50,005 nucleotides of DNA from Streptomyces sp. GTDB lineage: Bacteria > Actinomycetota > Actinomycetes > Streptomycetales > Streptomycetaceae. How positions within the stretch are numbered: the stretch's first letter is position 1; every line of letters begins with the position of its first letter. Shown here one piece after another: positions 9,688-18,533 of the stretch. The stretch covers positions 1 to 50,005 of the forward strand of contig JABFVM010000321.1 of NCBI GenBank assembly GCA_013362785.1. The letters run 5' to 3'. The translations under genes were made by a program, and so were the position numbers. A model generated the notes under the pieces. That model had not been told where the DNA came from, ran no database searches, and saw only the letters and a list, made by a program, of their open reading frames with translations.

Positions 9688-11751
9688 GTGACCACTGCCG
9701 GACGCCCGTATCGCAGACGCAAGAACGTCACCGTGATGTCGCTCCTCCTGCTGGTGCTGTCCATCGCGCTCGGCCCCACGCCGAGTTCGGCGGCCGGTGC
9801 CAACTGGTGGGACCCGACCGCACGGCCCGCGCCGGACTCACAGGTCAACGTCACGGGGGAGCCCTTCACCGGCACCAACGCCAAGGGCGAGGTCCGCGGC
9901 TTCGTCGACGCGCACGACCACATCCTCGCCAACGAGGCCTTCGGCGGCCGTCTGATCTGCGGAAAGGCATTCTCCGAACAGGGCGTGGCCGACGCCCTCA
10001 AGGACTGCCCCGAGCACTACCCCGACGGCTCACTCGCCATCTTCGACTTCATCACCAACGGCGGTGACGGCAAGCACGACCCGAACGGCTGGCCCACCTT
10101 CAAGGACTGGCCCGCCCATGACTCGCTGACCCACCAGCAGAACTACTACGCCTGGGTGGAGCGGGCCTGGCGCGGCGGCCAGCGCGTCCTGGTCAACGAC
10201 CTCGTCACCAACGGCGTGATCTGCTCGGTGTACTTCTTCAAGGACCGCAGCTGCGACGAGATGACGTCGATCCGGCTGCAGGCCAAGCTGACGTACGACA
10301 TGCAGGCCTTCGTCGACAAGATGTACGGCGGCACCGGAAAGGGCTGGTTCCGGGTCGTCACCGACAGCGCGCAGGCCCGTCAGGTCATCCAGCAGGGCAA
10401 ACTGGCGGTCATCCTCGGCGTCGAGACCTCTGAGCCGTTCGGCTGCAAGCAGATCCTCGACATCGCGCAGTGCAGCAAGGCCGACATCGACAAGGGCCTG
10501 GACGAGCTGTACTCGCTGGGCGTGCGCAGCATGTTCCTGTGCCACAAGTTCGACAACGCCCTGTGCGGCGTCCGCTTCGACTCCGGCGGGCTCGGAACGG
10601 CCATCAACGTCGGCCAGTTCCTGTCGACCGGCACCTTCTGGAAGACCGAGACCTGCAAGGGCCCGCAGCACGACAACCCCATCGGCAACGCCTCGGCGGC
10701 CGAGGCCGAGAAGAAACTCCCGGCGGGCGTGGCGGTCCCCTCGTACGCCGCGGACGCCCAGTGCAACGTCCGAGGACTCACCGACCTCGGCGAATACGCC
10801 GTACGCGGCATGATGAAACGCAAGATGATGCTGGAGATCGACCACATGAGCGTCAAGGCCGCCGGCCGCGCGCTCGACATCTTCGAGGCCGAGTCCTACC
10901 CCGGCGTGCTCTCCTCGCACAGCTGGATGGACATGGACTGGACCGAACGGGTCTACGGCCTCGGCGGCTTCATCGCCCAGTACATGCACGGCTCCGAGGG
11001 CTTCATCTCCGAGGCCAAGCGCACCGAGGCGCTGCGCGACAAGTACGGCGTGGGCTACGGCTACGGCACCGACATGAACGGCGTCGGCGGCTGGCCGGGA
11101 CCGCGCGGAGCGGACGCCCCGAACAAGGTGACGTACCCCTTCAAGAGCGTCGACGGCGGCTCCGTCATCGACCGCCAGACCACCGGCCAACGCACCTGGG
11201 ACCTGAACACCGACGGCGCCGCCCACTACGGCCTCGTCCCGGACTGGATCGAGGACATCCGCCGCGTCGGCGGCCAGGACGTGGTCGACGACCTCTTCCG
11301 GGGCGCCGAGTCCTACCTCGACACCTGGGGGGCCTCCGAGAACCACAAGGCCGGGACCAATCTCGCGCGCGGCGCGAGTACGTCGGCCAGTTCCTCGGAG
11401 TGGAGCCTGTTCACCAGCTACCAGCCGGGCAGGGCCGTCGACGGCGACGGCGGCACCCGCTGGGCGAGTGACTGGAGCGACGACCAGTGGTTCCAGGTCG
11501 ACCTCGGCTCCACCCACCCGGTCAGGCGGGTCACCCTCGACTGGGAGCGCGCGTACGGTAAGGCGTACCGCATCGAGCTCTCCACCGACGGCGTGAACTG
11601 GCGGACCGCCTGGTCCACGACGTCCGGCGACGGCGGCCTGGACACGGCCGTGTTCACCGCCACACCGGCCAGATATGTACGCGTCCATGGGCTGGAGCGC
11701 GGCACCGACTGGGGCTACTCCCTCTCCGAGGTCGGCGTCCACAGCAGCTGA
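9688..11751 (+). CDS. Secreted dipeptidase-like hydrolase with discoidin domain
   Basis: A 687-residue exported protein. A signal peptide (VTVMSLLLLVLSIALGPTPSSAAG) leads to a metal-dependent TIM-barrel hydrolase that resembles membrane dipeptidase/amidohydrolases: FVDAHDHIL near the N-terminus, AVILGVETSEPF, FLCHKFDN, MLEIDHMSVKAAG, LSSHSWMD and GYGTDMNG place His and Asp residues at the expected strand ends. Residues about 560-687 form an F5/8 type C (discoidin, CBM32-like) domain with AVDGDGGTRWASDW and RYVRVHGL, which probably binds sugar or cell-surface material. The frame is open upstream to 9604, but the GTG at 9688 follows a GAGGGAC site and starts just before the signal peptide. The TetR gene starts 19 bases after its stop and may be cotranscribed. 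Confidence 0.8.
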   Translation: MTTAGRPYRRRKNVTVMSLLLLVLSIALGPTPSSAAGANWWDPTARPAPDSQVNVTGEPFTGTNAKGEVRGFVDAHDHILANEAFGGRLICGKAFSEQGVADALKDCPEHYPDGSLAIFDFITNGGDGKHDPNGWPTFKDWPAHDSLTHQQNYYAWVERAWRGGQRVLVNDLVTNGVICSVYFFKDRSCDEMTSIRLQAKLTYDMQAFVDKMYGGTGKGWFRVVTDSAQARQVIQQGKLAVILGVETSEPFGCKQILDIAQCSKADIDKGLDELYSLGVRSMFLCHKFDNALCGVRFDSGGLGTAINVGQFLSTGTFWKTETCKGPQHDNPIGNASAAEAEKKLPAGVAVPSYAADAQCNVRGLTDLGEYAVRGMMKRKMMLEIDHMSVKAAGRALDIFEAESYPGVLSSHSWMDMDWTERVYGLGGFIAQYMHGSEGFISEAKRTEALRDKYGVGYGYGTDMNGVGGWPGPRGADAPNKVTYPFKSVDGGSVIDRQTTGQRTWDLNTDGAAHYGLVPDWIEDIRRVGGQDVVDDLFRGAESYLDTWGASENHKAGTNLARGASTSASSSEWSLFTSYQPGRAVDGDGGTRWASDWSDDQWFQVDLGSTHPVRRVTLDWERAYGKAYRIELSTDGVNWRTAWSTTSGDGGLDTAVFTATPARYVRVHGLERGTDWGYSLSEVGVHSS

Positions 11752-11770
11752 CACCCACGAGAGGGGCTCC

Positions 11771-12367
11771 ATGGCACGGTTGCCGTCCGCCGAGCGGCGG
11801 CGACAGCTCACCGAGGCGGCGATCAGGGCGATGGCCCGGGACGGCGTACCCAACACGACGACCCGGTCCATCGCCGCCGAGGCAGGTGTCTCGCTGAGCG
11901 TCTTCCACTACTGCTTCGACTCCAAGCAGGAGCTGATCGAATCCGTCATCACCACCATCACCGGCCACTATGTGACGGTGGTGAAGGACGCGCTACGGCC
12001 CCGGGCCACCCTGGAGGAGACCGTCCGGGCCGGCTTCCAGGCGTACTGGGACCATGTGCGCGCCCACCCCGACGAGCACATGCTCACCTACGAGCTGACC
12101 CAGTACGCGCTGCGCCGGCCCGGATTCGAGCATCTGGCCCGACGGCAGTACGAGCTGTACGCCGAGACCTACGCCGACCTCATCGAGCAGCTGCGACAGA
12201 CCATGGGCCTGCGCCTGCACGTCCCCGCCCCCGTGGTGGCCCGCTACCTGGCCGCCATGACCGACGGACTGACCCTCAACTACCTCGTGCTCGGTGACGC
12301 GGCCGCCTGGAACGACATCCTCGACACCGTCACCGCGCATATGGCCGGACTCGTGAGCGAGCCCTGA
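11771..12367 (+). CDS. TetR-family transcriptional regulator
   Basis: A 198-residue one-component regulator. The N-terminal helix-turn-helix is clear (NTTTRSIAAEAGVSLSVFHY, then CFDSKQEL), about residues 30-58, followed by an all-helical ligand domain with a typical C-terminal region (VVARYLAAMTDGLTLNYLVLGD). The ATG at 11771 has a GAGGGG site seven bases upstream. It lies 19 bases after the secreted hydrolase gene on the same strand and is convergent with the acyltransferase gene. Its target and ligand are unknown; the nearby acyltransferase or hydrolase are the obvious first candidates. Confidence 0.9.
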   Translation: MARLPSAERRRQLTEAAIRAMARDGVPNTTTRSIAAEAGVSLSVFHYCFDSKQELIESVITTITGHYVTVVKDALRPRATLEETVRAGFQAYWDHVRAHPDEHMLTYELTQYALRRPGFEHLARRQYELYAETYADLIEQLRQTMGLRLHVPAPVVARYLAAMTDGLTLNYLVLGDAAAWNDILDTVTAHMAGLVSEP

Positions 12368-12376
12368 CGGGGGACG

Positions 12377-13471
12377 TCACCCGGGCACGGCGACCCGGTC
12401 CCGGCCCCCTTCTTCCGCCTCCCGCCGGAACAGCCATCCCAGATCCGGCTCCACCACGAAGCGCAGGGCACGCCGTACGGGCGGTGTGCACAGCAGCGTC
12501 ACGACCGCGCCGGCCGTGACGGTGACGGCGATCGCGCCGAGTGGCCGGTGGATCCAGGCGGGGTCGTACCAGCCCCAGTACTTGGCGCCCTGCGCGAGGA
12601 AGCCGTGCAGCAGATAGCCGTACAGCGTGCCCGTACCCAGCACCGTGCACCACATCCGCCGCCCGGGCACCCAGGACAGGAAGCAGGCCACCAGCACCAG
12701 CGAGCAGACGAACAGGACCGGCGTCATCACCACCCCGTACCAGGCGGGCGCGCCCAGCTGCTCGGCGCTGTCGCGGTGGTAGAACCAGCCGCCCGTCATC
12801 CGCGGCACCGCCCAGTACGCCACCAAGAACGCACCCGCGGACACGGGTACGGCCGCGAGCCGCACCGCACGACGTCTGACCAGCCGGAAGTGCTCCGGCC
12901 TCAGCAGCAGACCGAGCACGAAGTACGGCAGGAACTGCAGGGTGCGCTGCAGATCGAGATCACTGCCGATGGACGGCGAGAGGGTGGCCAGCATCGCGAG
13001 GGCCAGCGCGAGCGGCAGCGGCCACCGCACCCGCAGCCACAGCGGGGTGGTCAGCCGCCACAGGAACAGTGCCGCCAGGAACCACGTCAGATACAGCGGG
13101 TCCAGCAGGCTGACCGGGCGGTCCGGCTCCTGGTCGGTCCACCGGGTGAAAAGGGTGTACGCCGTTTCGAAGACCACATAGGGGACGACGAGCCCGGTCA
13201 CCAGGCGTTTGAGGCGTTCCGGGCGGCCGTCGAAGCCGCGCGAGAAATAGCCGGAAATGATGATGAATGCGGGCATATGGAAGGCGTACACAAGCATGTA
13301 CATGGCGGTGACAAACCGGCTGCCGTCGCGCAGCGGCTCCCACGCATGCCCCATCGCCACCAGCACGATCGCCGCGTACTTGGCGTTGTCGTAGAACGCG
13401 TCCCGCTCCTTGGGGGGCCTGGGCGGTGCGGCCTCTCTGGAGGCGACAGCTGTCTGGAGGTGCTGAGACAT
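12377..13471 (-). CDS. Acyltransferase-3 family membrane protein
   Basis: A polytopic membrane O-acyltransferase-like protein of 364 residues related to fucose 4-O-acetylase and OafA-type enzymes. It begins with DAFYDNAKYAAIVLVAMGHAWEPL, in which the His after the first helix is the characteristic conserved residue, and continues with AFHMPAFIIISGYFSRGF, a family hallmark. About ten hydrophobic helices follow. Members transfer acetyl or other acyl groups to sugars at the outer face of the membrane; the acceptor here is unknown. The frame is open to 13525, but the ATG at 13471 has a GAGGCG-like site and gives a normal N-terminus. It ends nine bases from the convergent TetR gene. Confidence 0.85.
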   Translation of the reverse strand: MSQHLQTAVASREAAPPRPPKERDAFYDNAKYAAIVLVAMGHAWEPLRDGSRFVTAMYMLVYAFHMPAFIIISGYFSRGFDGRPERLKRLVTGLVVPYVVFETAYTLFTRWTDQEPDRPVSLLDPLYLTWFLAALFLWRLTTPLWLRVRWPLPLALALAMLATLSPSIGSDLDLQRTLQFLPYFVLGLLLRPEHFRLVRRRAVRLAAVPVSAGAFLVAYWAVPRMTGGWFYHRDSAEQLGAPAWYGVVMTPVLFVCSLVLVACFLSWVPGRRMWCTVLGTGTLYGYLLHGFLAQGAKYWGWYDPAWIHRPLGAIAVTVTAGAVVTLLCTPPVRRALRFVVEPDLGWLFRREAEEGGRDRVAVPG

Positions 13472-13687
13472 CCCACGCGCCTCACCACTTCCGGAGGGCG
13501 TAAACCTCGCCGCGCGGTCATCCACACGGGCGGTGCAGGCCGTAGGGCCGTAGGGGTGTGGCCGTAACCCGTGTGATCGCTCCGAATGGTGCGTCCGGGC
13601 GGAATGGCTGACGGTGGATCACGTCGAGGCCTGGCACCAGTGGTGATGACATGTCAGCCACCCAGGCCATGACGGAAGGACTCACCT

Positions 13688-14227
13688 ATGCGCTCTGTCC
13701 GTATGCTGCTCGCCACCGCGACGGCCACGGCCGCCTTGGCGATCGCACCCGCCGCCTACGCCGTCACGGCGGGTGACTGGGACCAGGAAGACAGCTCCTC
13801 CCACAGCGAGGAGCACGGCAAGGACTCCGGCAACGAACACGACAAGGACTACAGCAAGGAGCACGGCGAGGAAAGCAAGCACGACGGTCCGCGTGGCGGG
13901 ATGCACACGGGTGGCGGAGCGCTGGCCCTCGTGAACAACGAGGACGACTGGGGCGGCGACCACGACAAGGGCTCCTGGGGCGGTGACCACGAGCAGGGCA
14001 AGGACGACTCGTGGAAGGGCGACCACGAGAAGGACGACTGGGGCGGCGACCACGACGAGGAGTCCTGGGGCGGCGGACACGGCAAGCCGCACGGCGGCAT
14101 GCACACCGGTGGCGGCGGCCTCGCCGACAACGCGGGTGTCACCGCCGGTGGGCTGGCCGCGCTGGCCGTCGCGGGCACCGGCGTGTACGCCATGCGCCGC
14201 AGGAAGGCCTCCGGCTCCGTCGCCTGA
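13688..14227 (+). CDS. Secreted His/Asp/Trp-rich repeat protein, probable sortase substrate
   Basis: A 179-residue exported protein. A signal peptide (about 1-25, ending APAAYA) is followed by a strongly hydrophilic Ser/His/Glu/Asp/Lys region, then several degenerate units of the form (D)WGGDH(D/E), for example DDWGGDHDKGSWGGDHEQ. Two near-identical motifs, GGMHTGGGALA and GGMHTGGGGLA, bracket the repeats. The C-terminus has a cell-wall-sorting layout: a short motif region (GLADNAG), a hydrophobic helix (AGGLAALAVAGTGVYA) and a positive tail (MRRRK). No LPxTG or LAxTG is present. The class F sortase gene lies 119 bases downstream past a hairpin, which suggests the pair works together. Clustered His, Asp and Glu could bind metal; this is inference. 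The ATG at 13688 has a GAAGGAC site. Confidence 0.75.
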   Translation: MRSVRMLLATATATAALAIAPAAYAVTAGDWDQEDSSSHSEEHGKDSGNEHDKDYSKEHGEESKHDGPRGGMHTGGGALALVNNEDDWGGDHDKGSWGGDHEQGKDDSWKGDHEKDDWGGDHDEESWGGGHGKPHGGMHTGGGGLADNAGVTAGGLAALAVAGTGVYAMRRRKASGSVA

Positions 14228-14254
14228 CCCGATGCCGGACGACATAACCGCTGT

Positions 14255-14299
14255 GGCCGTCGCACGTGCGCCCCACGTCGCGACGGCCCCGCCCGTTTT
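14255..14299 (+). terminator. Terminator after the repeat protein gene
   Basis: A long stem pairs GGCCGTCGC (14255-14263) with GCGACGGCC (14280-14288). Inside it ACGTG pairs with CACGT around a CGCCC loop, with one bulged C. A short T-run (14296-14299) follows. It separates the repeat-protein and sortase genes, although read-through is possible. Confidence 0.75.
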
Positions 14300-14346
14300 C
14301 CCCCTCAGCTGTATCCGCTGCCATGCCTGAATGAGGTGGTGTTCCG

Positions 14347-15054
14347 ATGGCTGTCGGCCGTCCCTCGCCCCCCGATGCCGACCCGGCCCTCCCCGATACC
14401 TGCTCCGCGACCTCACGGCGGACAAGATGTACGGCCGTGACGATGTTCTGGGGCGCGGTCGCTGCCGTCGTCCTGGTCGTGACACTCTCCGGCGGCGACG
14501 GCGAGACACCCGAATCCGGCCGTGCGCCCCACGCCGCACCGGCGGTCGAGCCGTCCGCCACGTCGACGGCCACGCCCGCCCCGCAGTCCGAGGGCGAGCA
14601 CCTGCCGAGGGCACGGCCGCTCCGTCTGCTCATCCCCAAGATCGCCGTCAGCGCGCCCTTCACCGACCTCGCCATCGGCAGTACGGGCCAGCTCGAACCG
14701 CCACCGGCCCACAACACCAACCTCGTGGGCTGGTACGCCAAGGGCGCGTCCCCCGGCGAGCCGGGCACGTCGATCATCGCCGGGCACGTGGACACGGCGA
14801 CGTCCCCCGCGGTGTTCGCGCGACTGAGCGAACTGGAGCGGGGCGACAGCTTCCAGGTGCTGAGGGCGGACGGGCGCAGCGCGGCCTTCGTGATCGACAG
14901 CGTGGAGACGTTCGACAAGAACACCTTCCCCAGCAGGCGCGTGTACGGCGACACCTCCCGGAGCCTGGTCCGGCTCATCACCTGCGCCGGGGACTACGAC
15001 CGCCAGGCCAGGGACTACACCGCGAACCTGGTCGTCTTCGCCCACCTCGCCTGA
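14347..15054 (+). CDS. Class F sortase
   Basis: A 235-residue membrane-anchored transpeptidase that joins secreted proteins to the cell wall. After a short cytoplasmic N-terminus there is one hydrophobic helix (FWGAVAAVVLVVTL, about 34-47), a Pro/Ala/Thr-rich linker and the sortase beta-barrel from about 95. The catalytic His is in SIIAGHVDT, the catalytic Cys in VRLITCAGDYD, and the conserved Arg is probably in the following YDRQARDYTANLVV. Its compact form, immediate proximity to a candidate substrate and actinobacterial context fit class F. The ATG at 14347 has a GAGGTGG site. Confidence 0.9.
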   Translation: MAVGRPSPPDADPALPDTCSATSRRTRCTAVTMFWGAVAAVVLVVTLSGGDGETPESGRAPHAAPAVEPSATSTATPAPQSEGEHLPRARPLRLLIPKIAVSAPFTDLAIGSTGQLEPPPAHNTNLVGWYAKGASPGEPGTSIIAGHVDTATSPAVFARLSELERGDSFQVLRADGRSAAFVIDSVETFDKNTFPSRRVYGDTSRSLVRLITCAGDYDRQARDYTANLVVFAHLA

Positions 15055-15171
15055 ATCGCCCGCTCCCCGGGCCCAGTTCCTTGCCGAACCGCCGCACTCC
15101 GCGCTGACCTCGTGTCTTACAGTGACTGCGACCCATTTCCGGTGACTGAGCCTGTGAGGTAGTCGCGAACC

Positions 15172-17076
15172 ATGTCGACCGAGACGTTTGAGTTCCAGGT
15201 AGAGGCCCGTCAGCTGCTCCAGTTGATGATCCATTCGGTCTACTCGAACAAGGATGTCTTCCTGCGGGAGCTCGTCTCCAACGCCTCCGACGCGCTGGAC
15301 AAGCTGCGCCTGGAGAAGCTGCGGGACGACACCCTGGACGCCGATGTGACCGATCTGCACGTCCGGATCGACGTCGACAAGGAGGCCCGCACCCTCACGG
15401 TCCGGGACAACGGCATCGGGATGTCGTACGACGAGGTCGGCAAGCTCATCGGCACCATCGCCAACTCGGGGACGGCCACGTTCCTGAAGGAGCTGCGGGA
15501 AGCGCAGGACGCGGCCGGGGCCGAGGGGCTCATCGGCCAGTTCGGCGTCGGCTTCTACTCCGGCTTCATGGTGGCCGACGAGGTGACGCTGGTGAGCCGG
15601 CGCGCCGGTGAGGGCCACGGCACCCGCTGGACGTCGCGCGGTGAGGCCACCTACACGCTGGAGAGGGTGGACGACGCGCCGCAGGGCACGTCCGTCACCC
15701 TGCACCTCAAGCCCGCCGACCCTGAGAACCAGCTCCACGACTACACCTCCCCCTGGACCGTCAGGGAGATCATCAAGCGCTACTCGGACTTCATCACCTG
15801 GCCGATCCGCATGGTCCCGGAGACCGGTGACGGTGACGGCGACACCACGCCCGAGCCCGAGACGCTGAACTCGATGAAGGCCCTGTGGGCGCGTTCGCGT
15901 GACGAGGTGTCCGACGACGAGTACCACGAGCTGTACAAGCACATCAGCCACGACTGGCGCGAACCCCTGGAGACGATCCGCCTCCAGGCGGAGGGCACCT
16001 TCGAGTACCAGGCCCTGCTCTTCGTCCCCTCGCACGCCCCGCACGACCTGTTCACCCGGGACTTCAAGCGCGGCGTCCAGCTCTATGTGAAGCGCGTCTT
16101 CATCATGGACGACTGCGAGGCGCTGCTGCCGCCCTACCTGCGCTTCGTCAAGGGCGTCGTCGACGCGGCCGACCTCTCGCTCAACGTCTCCCGCGAGATC
16201 CTCCAGCAGGACCGGCACATCCGGATGATGCAGCGCCGGCTGACCAAGAAGGTCCTGTCCACGGTCAAGGAGTTCATGACCAAGGACAACGACCGCTACG
16301 GCACGTTCTGGCGGGAGTTCGGCACCGTCCTCAAGGAGGGCCTGGTCACCGACTCCGAGAACCGCGAGGCCATCCTCGCCGTCTCCTCGTTCGCGACCAC
16401 GCACTCCGACGACGAGCCGACCACGCTCGCCCAGTACGCGGAGCGGATGAAGGACGGCCAGGACGACATCTACTACATCACCGGCGAGTCCCGGCAGAGC
16501 ATCGAGAACTCCCCGCACATGGAGGCGTTCCGGGACAAGGGCATCGAGGTCCTGCTGCTCACCGACGCCGTCGACGAGGTGTGGGTCGACACCGTCGGCG
16601 AGTACGAGGGCAAGAAGCTGCGGTCCGTCGCCAAGGGCGAGATCGACCTCGACACCGAGGGCGACGAGAAGGCCGACGGTGAGCGGGAGAAGCAGGCCGA
16701 GGAGTACGCCGGTCTGCTCGGCTGGATGCGGGAGCAACTCGACGAGGACATCAAGGAGGTGCGCCTGTCGGCGCGGCTCACCGTCTCCCCGGCCTGTGTC
16801 GTCTCCGACGCGCACGATCTGACGCCGGCCCTGGAGAACATGTACCGGGCGATGGGCCAGGAGGTGCCGCGCACCAAGCGGATCCTGGAGCTCAACCCCG
16901 GCCACGTGCTGGTGAAGGGCCTCAACGAGGCGTACCGGGAGCGCGAGGACCGCTCGGGGCTCGCCGAGTCCGCCGAACTGCTCCACACGCTGGCGGTGCT
17001 CGCCGAGGGCGGTCAGCCCAAGGACCCCGCCCGGTTCGTGAAGCTGGTGGCGGACCGCCTGGAGCGCACCCTGTAG
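15172..17076 (+). CDS. htpG: Chaperone HtpG (Hsp90)
   Basis: This is the cytoplasmic ATP-dependent Hsp90 chaperone, 634 residues, of normal bacterial length. The N-terminal GHKL ATPase domain shows [17 protein letters not shown], the ATP-lid motif [18 protein letters not shown] and [11 protein letters not shown]. The middle domain has [25 protein letters not shown] with its catalytic-loop arginine, and the C-terminal dimerisation domain follows. The ATG at 15172 is preceded by GAGGTAG. It appears monocistronic, with a strong hairpin after its stop codon. No HAIR or CIRCE heat-shock operator was recognised in the 117-bp upstream gap. Confidence 0.98.
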
Positions 17077-17104
17077 CCGTCGGGCGTGGGCCATGTGGAC
17101 GTGT

Positions 17105-17131
17105 GCGCGGGCCGTTGTCAGTGGCCCGCGC
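17105..17131 (+). terminator. htpG terminator hairpin
   Basis: A perfect 9-bp GC stem (GCGCGGGCC/GGCCCGCGC) with a nine-base loop lies 28 bases after the htpG stop codon. Confidence 0.75.
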
Positions 17132-17175
17132 TACCTTCCTTGGAGTCGGCTTCCGGCCCTATTCCTGGAGGATTC

Positions 17176-17586
17176 ATGGCCACGCGTCTCAACCCCTACA
17201 TCACCTTCGCCGGCGACGCCCGGCAGGCGATGGAGTTCTACCAGGAGGTCCTGGGCGGCACCCTGGCGCTCAACACCTACGCCGAGTTCGGCCAGAAGGA
17301 CACCCCCATGGCCGACAAGATCATGCACGGCATGCTGGAGACCCCCAGCGGCCTCACCCTGATGGGCGCCGACACCCCGACGGGCGACCACAACCCCGGC
17401 AACAACTTCTCCGTGAGCCTGAGCGGCGACGACGAGGCCGAACTGCGCGGCTACTGGGAGAAGCTGTCCGAGGGCGCCTCGGTCGCCGTGCCGTTGGAGA
17501 AGCAGATGTGGGGCGACGTCTTCGGGATGTGTACGGACCGCTTCGGCATCACCTGGATGGTCAACATCGCCGGAGAGGGCCGCTGA
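17176..17586 (+). CDS. VOC-superfamily PhnB-like protein
   Basis: A 136-residue protein with the glyoxalase/bleomycin-resistance (VOC) fold, closest in feel to PhnB-like proteins. It opens with NPYITFAGDARQAMEFYQEVLGG and has the paired beta-alpha-beta-beta-beta halves ending in GDVFGMCTDRFGITWMVN. Family members bind metal and small ligands; many have no known substrate and act in stress or detoxification. The ATG at 17176 follows a GGAGG site with four intervening bases. It lies between the htpG hairpin and a convergent lipoprotein gene. Confidence 0.9.
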   Translation: MATRLNPYITFAGDARQAMEFYQEVLGGTLALNTYAEFGQKDTPMADKIMHGMLETPSGLTLMGADTPTGDHNPGNNFSVSLSGDDEAELRGYWEKLSEGASVAVPLEKQMWGDVFGMCTDRFGITWMVNIAGEGR

Positions 17587-17604
17587 ACGGGCCTGCCCGG
17601 GGCG

Positions 17605-18171
17605 TCACTTCGGCAGCCATGCGCTCAGGGCTTCGATCAGCCGGTCGAGGGCGGGCTCCTCGGCGGAGCGGTCGGTCATGACCGTACGGCCGTCGAACCG
17701 GAGCGTGTACTGGAACAGGTCCGCCGCCTCCCTGTTCTTCGTGAGGTCGGCGACATCGTCCAGGGCCGGATCGCCGAGCAGCGTACGCAGCTCGGTGAAC
17801 TGGGCCGCGTCGGTGCGGCGCACGGCACGCCCGCCCTTGTCGGCGGTGTGCACGGTGCCGTCGCCGCGCAGGGTCACCTCCTGGCGGACCCCGGCGAAAC
17901 CACCGGTGACCACCATGGTCACCAGCTTCTGGTCCGGTCCGGTGACGGGGACCGGCGAGGGCGTCGGGGAGGCCGGAGGCGGTGCCGAAGAGGGCACCGA
18001 GCCGGATGCGGCGGGCGGGCTGCCGGCCGCCGCATCCGTAGGCTCCACCGCGCTGCCGGCCCCCTCTTCCGAGGAGCAGCCGACCGGCCCCAGCACCGAG
18101 GCCGCCACCAGGACAACCACCCCCGCCATCCGCCTGCCGAACACCGCGCCCCCAGCCGTCGATCGCGTCAA
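17605..18171 (-). CDS. Putative secreted lipoprotein
   Basis: A hypothetical exported protein of about 188 residues. The N-terminal segment (RRMAGVVVLVAASVLGPVGCSS) looks like a lipoprotein signal with a slightly unusual lipobox (PVGC rather than LAGC). A Ser/Pro/Ala-rich linker follows, then a folded domain with VTMVVTGGFAGVRQEVTLRGDGTV and FQYTLRFDGRTVMTDR, which resembles small protealysin-inhibitor-like (emfourin-type) domains found in actinobacteria; that match is tentative. The start is uncertain. A TTG at 18171 has a TAGGGAC site, an ATG at 18129 is the alternative, and the open frame upstream to 18357 is probably non-coding. Its 3' end is convergent with the VOC gene. Confidence 0.65.
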   Translation of the reverse strand: MTRSTAGGAVFGRRMAGVVVLVAASVLGPVGCSSEEGAGSAVEPTDAAAGSPPAASGSVPSSAPPPASPTPSPVPVTGPDQKLVTMVVTGGFAGVRQEVTLRGDGTVHTADKGGRAVRRTDAAQFTELRTLLGDPALDDVADLTKNREAADLFQYTLRFDGRTVMTDRSAEEPALDRLIEALSAWLPK

Positions 18172-18533
18172 CTGCAGTGTCCCTACCACGGAATGGGCAG
18201 TTCCGGACCTCGCGGACGACCGGCCGACGGACAGCGGTGACTTTCGGCCCCCCCGCACATGAACGGCTGCTGCGGCAGGCGGGGTTCGGGCATGTCGGGG
18301 TCGTCTGGCAGTACGGCGAGAGTCAGGTCGTCGTCGCCGTCCGCTGACGTAGGCCACGTTGTCCGCCGGGTCGGGGCCACACCAAGCACAGCTAAAGGTT
18401 CACACCGGCACCTTGACAGCGTGCGTACGGTTTCGCGACGTTTGAGCCTCACCACAAAGTTCGACATGGGGGAAAATGTGGTGAGGCGCCAGTAAGTGCG
18501 TCTTGGGGGGATTCTGGGGGGAGCGGTATCGCC
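18172..18533. other. 362-bp divergent intergenic region
   Basis: This gap between the lipoprotein and acetyltransferase genes holds a methyltransferase remnant (18240-18347). It also holds a TTGACA at 18413-18418 that lacks a convincing -10 at 16-18 bases, and G-rich sequence just before the acetyltransferase start. No RNA gene was recognised. Confidence 0.6.
18240..18347 (+). pseudogene. C-terminal remnant of a class I methyltransferase gene
   Basis: Read in the frame beginning with the CAT codon at 18258, the sequence gives HERLLRQAGFGHVGV followed by VWQYGESQVVVAVR and a TGA at 18345-18347. This is the typical last 30 residues of streptomycete class I SAM methyltransferases (LLR-AGF--V--VWQYG--VLVAVR). 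No methyltransferase core, start codon or motif I precedes it, so it looks like the tail of a gene whose front was deleted. The family match is from memory and needs a search. Confidence 0.5.

Noticed and set aside
14413..17094. 893-codon leftward open frame opposite htpG and the sortase gene
   Set aside because: It is a shadow of codon bias. The rightward frames encode clear HtpG and sortase motifs, and the leftward product has no recognisable domain and biased composition.
18413..18441. TTGACA promoter before the acetyltransferase
   Set aside because: No acceptable -10 at 16-18 bases downstream, so the match is probably chance.
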